DNA from: Pigoraptor vietnamica
Lineage: Eukaryota > Opisthokonta > Filasterea
DNA length: 10,439 nt
Reading direction: 5' to 3'
Assembly (NCBI GenBank): GCA_943704525.1
Contig: CALSCQ010000856.1
Coordinates: forward strand, 1-10,439
In this document: positions 9,206 to 10,439 of the stretch, one piece after another
Layout of the letters: each line of letters starts with the position of its first letter
Numbering within the stretch: position 1 is the stretch's first letter
Notes under the pieces: model-generated
What the model saw: only the letters and a program-made list of their open reading frames with translations
Database searches by the model: none
Told to the model about the DNA's origin: nothing
Position numbers and translations under genes: made by a program

Positions 9206-9286
9206 GTGTGTGCATCGCGTGCAAATTTGCGTGTGCCTCCAAGCTAACAACATGCGCCCATGCAGATCGAAATTGTCGAGTTGTAG
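7682..9286 (+). CDS. GOLGA7: Erf4/GOLGA7 family palmitoyltransferase accessory protein with N-terminal RanBP2-like zinc finger
   Basis: Exons: 7682-7705, 7959-8207, 8486-8746, 9004-9105 and 9266-9286; all introns are phase 0 and GT-AG, giving 218 aa. The ATG sits in AAAATGG. Residues 92-218 carry the Erf4 domain: KILIQRDYTHG near 99-109, GYVEGCLACLTGFALYWC at 154-171, VYQPAGFHVRDPMENGLR at 194-211 and terminal IEIVEL, closely matching animal GOLGA7. These proteins (yeast Erf4, human GOLGA7) partner a DHHC palmitoyltransferase (Erf2/ZDHHC9) at ER/Golgi membranes to lipidate Ras and other substrates. Cys152, 153, 159, 162 and 171 are candidate palmitoylation or structural sites. Residues 10-27 add a zinc finger, C-x2-C-x3-N-x6-C-x2-C, the RanBP2/NZF spacing but without the usual Trp, followed by a Ser/Pro/Ala-rich linker. 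GOLGA7 itself is about 137 aa and lacks this. The 24-bp first exon is the least certain. Confidence 0.9.
9138..9213 (+). repeat. GT microsatellite with ATGT interruptions in the last intron of the Erf4/GOLGA7-like gene
   Basis: TGTG runs are broken by several TATG units and lie wholly within the 160-bp intron 9106-9265. The intron keeps a clear CAG acceptor at 9264-9265 before a 21-bp terminal exon. Cys/Val open frames through the repeat are artefacts. Confidence 0.93.
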
Positions 9287-9476
9287 CCTCGTCGAACTCG
9301 CGGCATGCGTGCGCGTCTGTCTCTGCTTCGCGTCTTTGTGCTTTGCGTGCTGCGCTTCATTTCGCTGCGTTAATCCGCATAAAAACCCCGCTATTTCTAC
9401 GGCGCAACGTACCTTTTCCGGCCCGGTCCATTGCACATAGTATATACATAACAGCACCTCAGTATTCGCCCGTTTA
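9287..9476. other. 3' intergenic region between convergent genes
   Basis: The Erf4/GOLGA7-like and YOD1-like coding regions converge with about 190 bp between stop codons. Both 3' untranslated regions must share this space. No canonical AATAAA was found on either strand, only near matches (CATAAAAA near 9378 on plus; GATAAA just after the minus-strand stop). Confidence 0.6.
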
Positions 9477-10346
9477 TCATAAGTCGACCTCCCCAAAGTC
9501 CGTATGCCCAGTGGCGGCGGCATGCCCCTGTGCGCCCCGCTCACCCACGACCACCGTCCCGCACACGCCGCAGCGCAGGCGGAACCCGCCCGTGTCCGTG
9601 TAGTTGTGCGCCGCGTGCTCGCGCTGCGCCCGAGTTCGTACGCGAGGGCGAGGACCGTGTCGTCGGTGGTGGGGAACACGGTCACGTCCACGAGGACCGT
9701 GTCGTCGGTGGTGGGGAACACGGTCACGTCCATGTCCTCCGACGCCCCTTCGAACAGCGTAATGGCAAGCGGGTCGTAGTGAATGCCATCGTAGATGAGC
9801 AGTGCGCGGTGCTGGAACCGACAGTCCTCGCCTGCCCACGAGGCGAGCAGGGGTGGACACAGTAGGCGTTAGTGCGAAAAGAGAACGGCTTGGGATGAGC
9901 AGAGGGGCGGGGGAAGGCTGTTGGTTGCGTTACGCACCGTATCGGTCGATTCGGAGCGTTTGTGTGTCGAGTGCCGCAATTTCCGTCTGAAAGTGCTTCG
10001 AAAGAATGGAAATCTCAATGGCGCCTGCGAAGTCACGTGCGCTTGCTCAGCAACAATTTGCGAAGCACGGTACGCTGCCAAATTCCAAATTCCAAATTCT
10101 GAACTCGCAGTCACACATACAAACACACAACATGAACACGCACACACAACGTGCACACGCAACACATAACATACACTCAGAAACCCACCGCCCCAGTGCT
10201 GTCCGTCGAGAATCCACCGCTTGTAGGCCTCGGTGGGCATGCCAAGGAAGGCCTCGTCGTACGTCAGCGGATCACCCGACACCGTCTCCGCAATCATCTG
10301 TCGCAGAAGGGGCGCGTGGTCACGTGTGCGGGAGATGAGGAGGTAC
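9477..10346 (-). CDS. YOD1: YOD1/OTU1 ovarian-tumour deubiquitinase, C-terminal part (5' end off window; apparent frameshift)
   Basis: Exons: 10346-10189, 10024-9938 and 9831-9477; GT-AG phases agree. YOD1/OTU1 removes ubiquitin chains with the AAA ATPase Cdc48/p97 in ER-associated degradation. Visible OTU landmarks are [27 protein letters not shown] then [22 protein letters not shown], and [13 protein letters not shown], which holds the catalytic His. The C-terminus carries the family's C2H2 finger (FRLRCGVCG ... [14 protein letters not shown]). The catalytic Cys exon and any N-terminal UBX-like domain lie beyond the right edge; 10347-10439 reads as intron. Within exon 3 an in-frame 42-bp duplication repeats 14 residues. 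After ...LALAYELG the frame is lost and resumes in another frame at [10 protein letters not shown]; the junction is a GGG run (9629-9631) consistent with one missing base. Sequencing error or a real lesion are both possible. Confidence 0.92.
9629..9631 (-). other. Frameshift site in the YOD1-like gene
   Basis: Homology is in one frame up to YELG and in another from AQREHAAH onward. The switch falls in a three-base G run on the coding strand, and one extra base would keep a continuous frame into the zinc finger. No GT-AG pair suitable for a tiny intron was found at the junction. Confidence 0.8.
9650..9733 (-). repeat. 42-bp tandem duplication in YOD1-like exon 3
   Basis: Units 9650-9691 and 9692-9733 match at 41 of 42 positions; only the last base differs. 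The unit encodes 14 residues, (V/M)[13 protein letters not shown], which appear once in the corresponding region of YOD1 proteins (the short stretch between the OTU His motif and the zinc-finger linker). The near-identity implies a recent event. Confidence 0.93.
10078..10098 (+). repeat. Three tandem CCAAATT heptamers in a YOD1-like intron
   Basis: Perfect copies lie at 10078-10084, 10085-10091 and 10092-10098 within the intron 10188-10025. The minus strand reads AATTTGG. The array shares an AATTC core with the heptamer array at 1520-1591. Confidence 0.85.
10110..10178. repeat. Degenerate CA/GT-rich stretch in a YOD1-like intron
   Basis: Interrupted CACA units such as ACACATACAAACACACAA and CGCACACACAAC make the transcript strand GU-rich. 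It is weaker than the other microsatellites and lies close to the GTGGGT donor at 10188. Confidence 0.75.
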
Positions 10347-10439
10347 CTGCGTCGCATGGCCGTGGGTGGGAGAGATGTCGGTTAGCTTAAATCCTACAAG
10401 TGTCGATTCTAATGTTCCGTGTGTGTGTGTGCCGGGGGG

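Noticed and set aside
1-10439. tRNA, rRNA, CRISPR, transposase, integrase or viral genes
   Set aside because: No matching motif, repeat-spacer structure or conserved polymerase/capsid motif was seen on either strand.

Overview
The window is nuclear DNA from a GC-rich, intron-containing microbial eukaryote. Spliceosomal GT-AG introns of about 60-600 bp, long CA/GT microsatellites, degenerate minisatellites and eukaryote-only gene families all point that way. The lineage cannot be fixed from the sequence; an early-diverging fungus or another opisthokont or protist is plausible. Four protein-coding genes can be reconstructed by joining exons whose reading phases agree across the introns. No tRNA, rRNA, CRISPR array, transposase or prokaryotic signal was seen.

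Layout, left to right. (1) Minus strand, 1039 to the left edge: 5' part of a gene whose product starts with a C2-C2 zinc ribbon like that of RNF126/RNF115 (BCA2) RING ubiquitin ligases. Its later exons, where a RING would lie, are off the window; a GT/CA microsatellite fills the last visible intron. (2) 1040-3503: a 2.4-kb stretch without a convincing gene, holding a heptamer array and two families of degenerate minisatellite. (3) Minus strand, 7397-3504: a seven-exon gene for an 857-residue protein. It has an N-terminal basic nuclear-targeting-like motif, a middle region resembling a degenerate PD-(D/E)XK nuclease fold, a low-complexity linker and a C-terminal protein-kinase domain with altered metal-binding motifs. 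This resembles the nuclease-kinase architecture of Crinkler/FunK1-type eukaryotic effectors. (4) 7398-7681: a compact divergent promoter with a perfect CRE palindrome, a hairpin and three TTGTGGAAA copies. (5) Plus strand, 7682-9286: a five-exon gene for an Erf4/GOLGA7 palmitoyltransferase accessory protein (218 residues) with an extra N-terminal RanBP2-like zinc finger. (6) Minus strand, right edge to 9477: the 3' part of a YOD1/OTU1 deubiquitinase gene, including the OTU histidine motif and C-terminal C2H2 finger. It carries an in-frame 42-bp tandem duplication and an apparent one-base frameshift.

Two of the four genes belong to ubiquitin pathways (ligase-like and deubiquitinase) and one to protein palmitoylation. 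They look like ordinary neighbours rather than a co-acting cluster. The most unusual items are the atypical kinase gene and the zinc-finger form of Erf4/GOLGA7. Donor sites favour GTGNGT, and GT/CA repeats occur in introns of all four genes. Runs of G at both ends suggest that the window is a whole contig with low-quality or hard-to-assemble tips.
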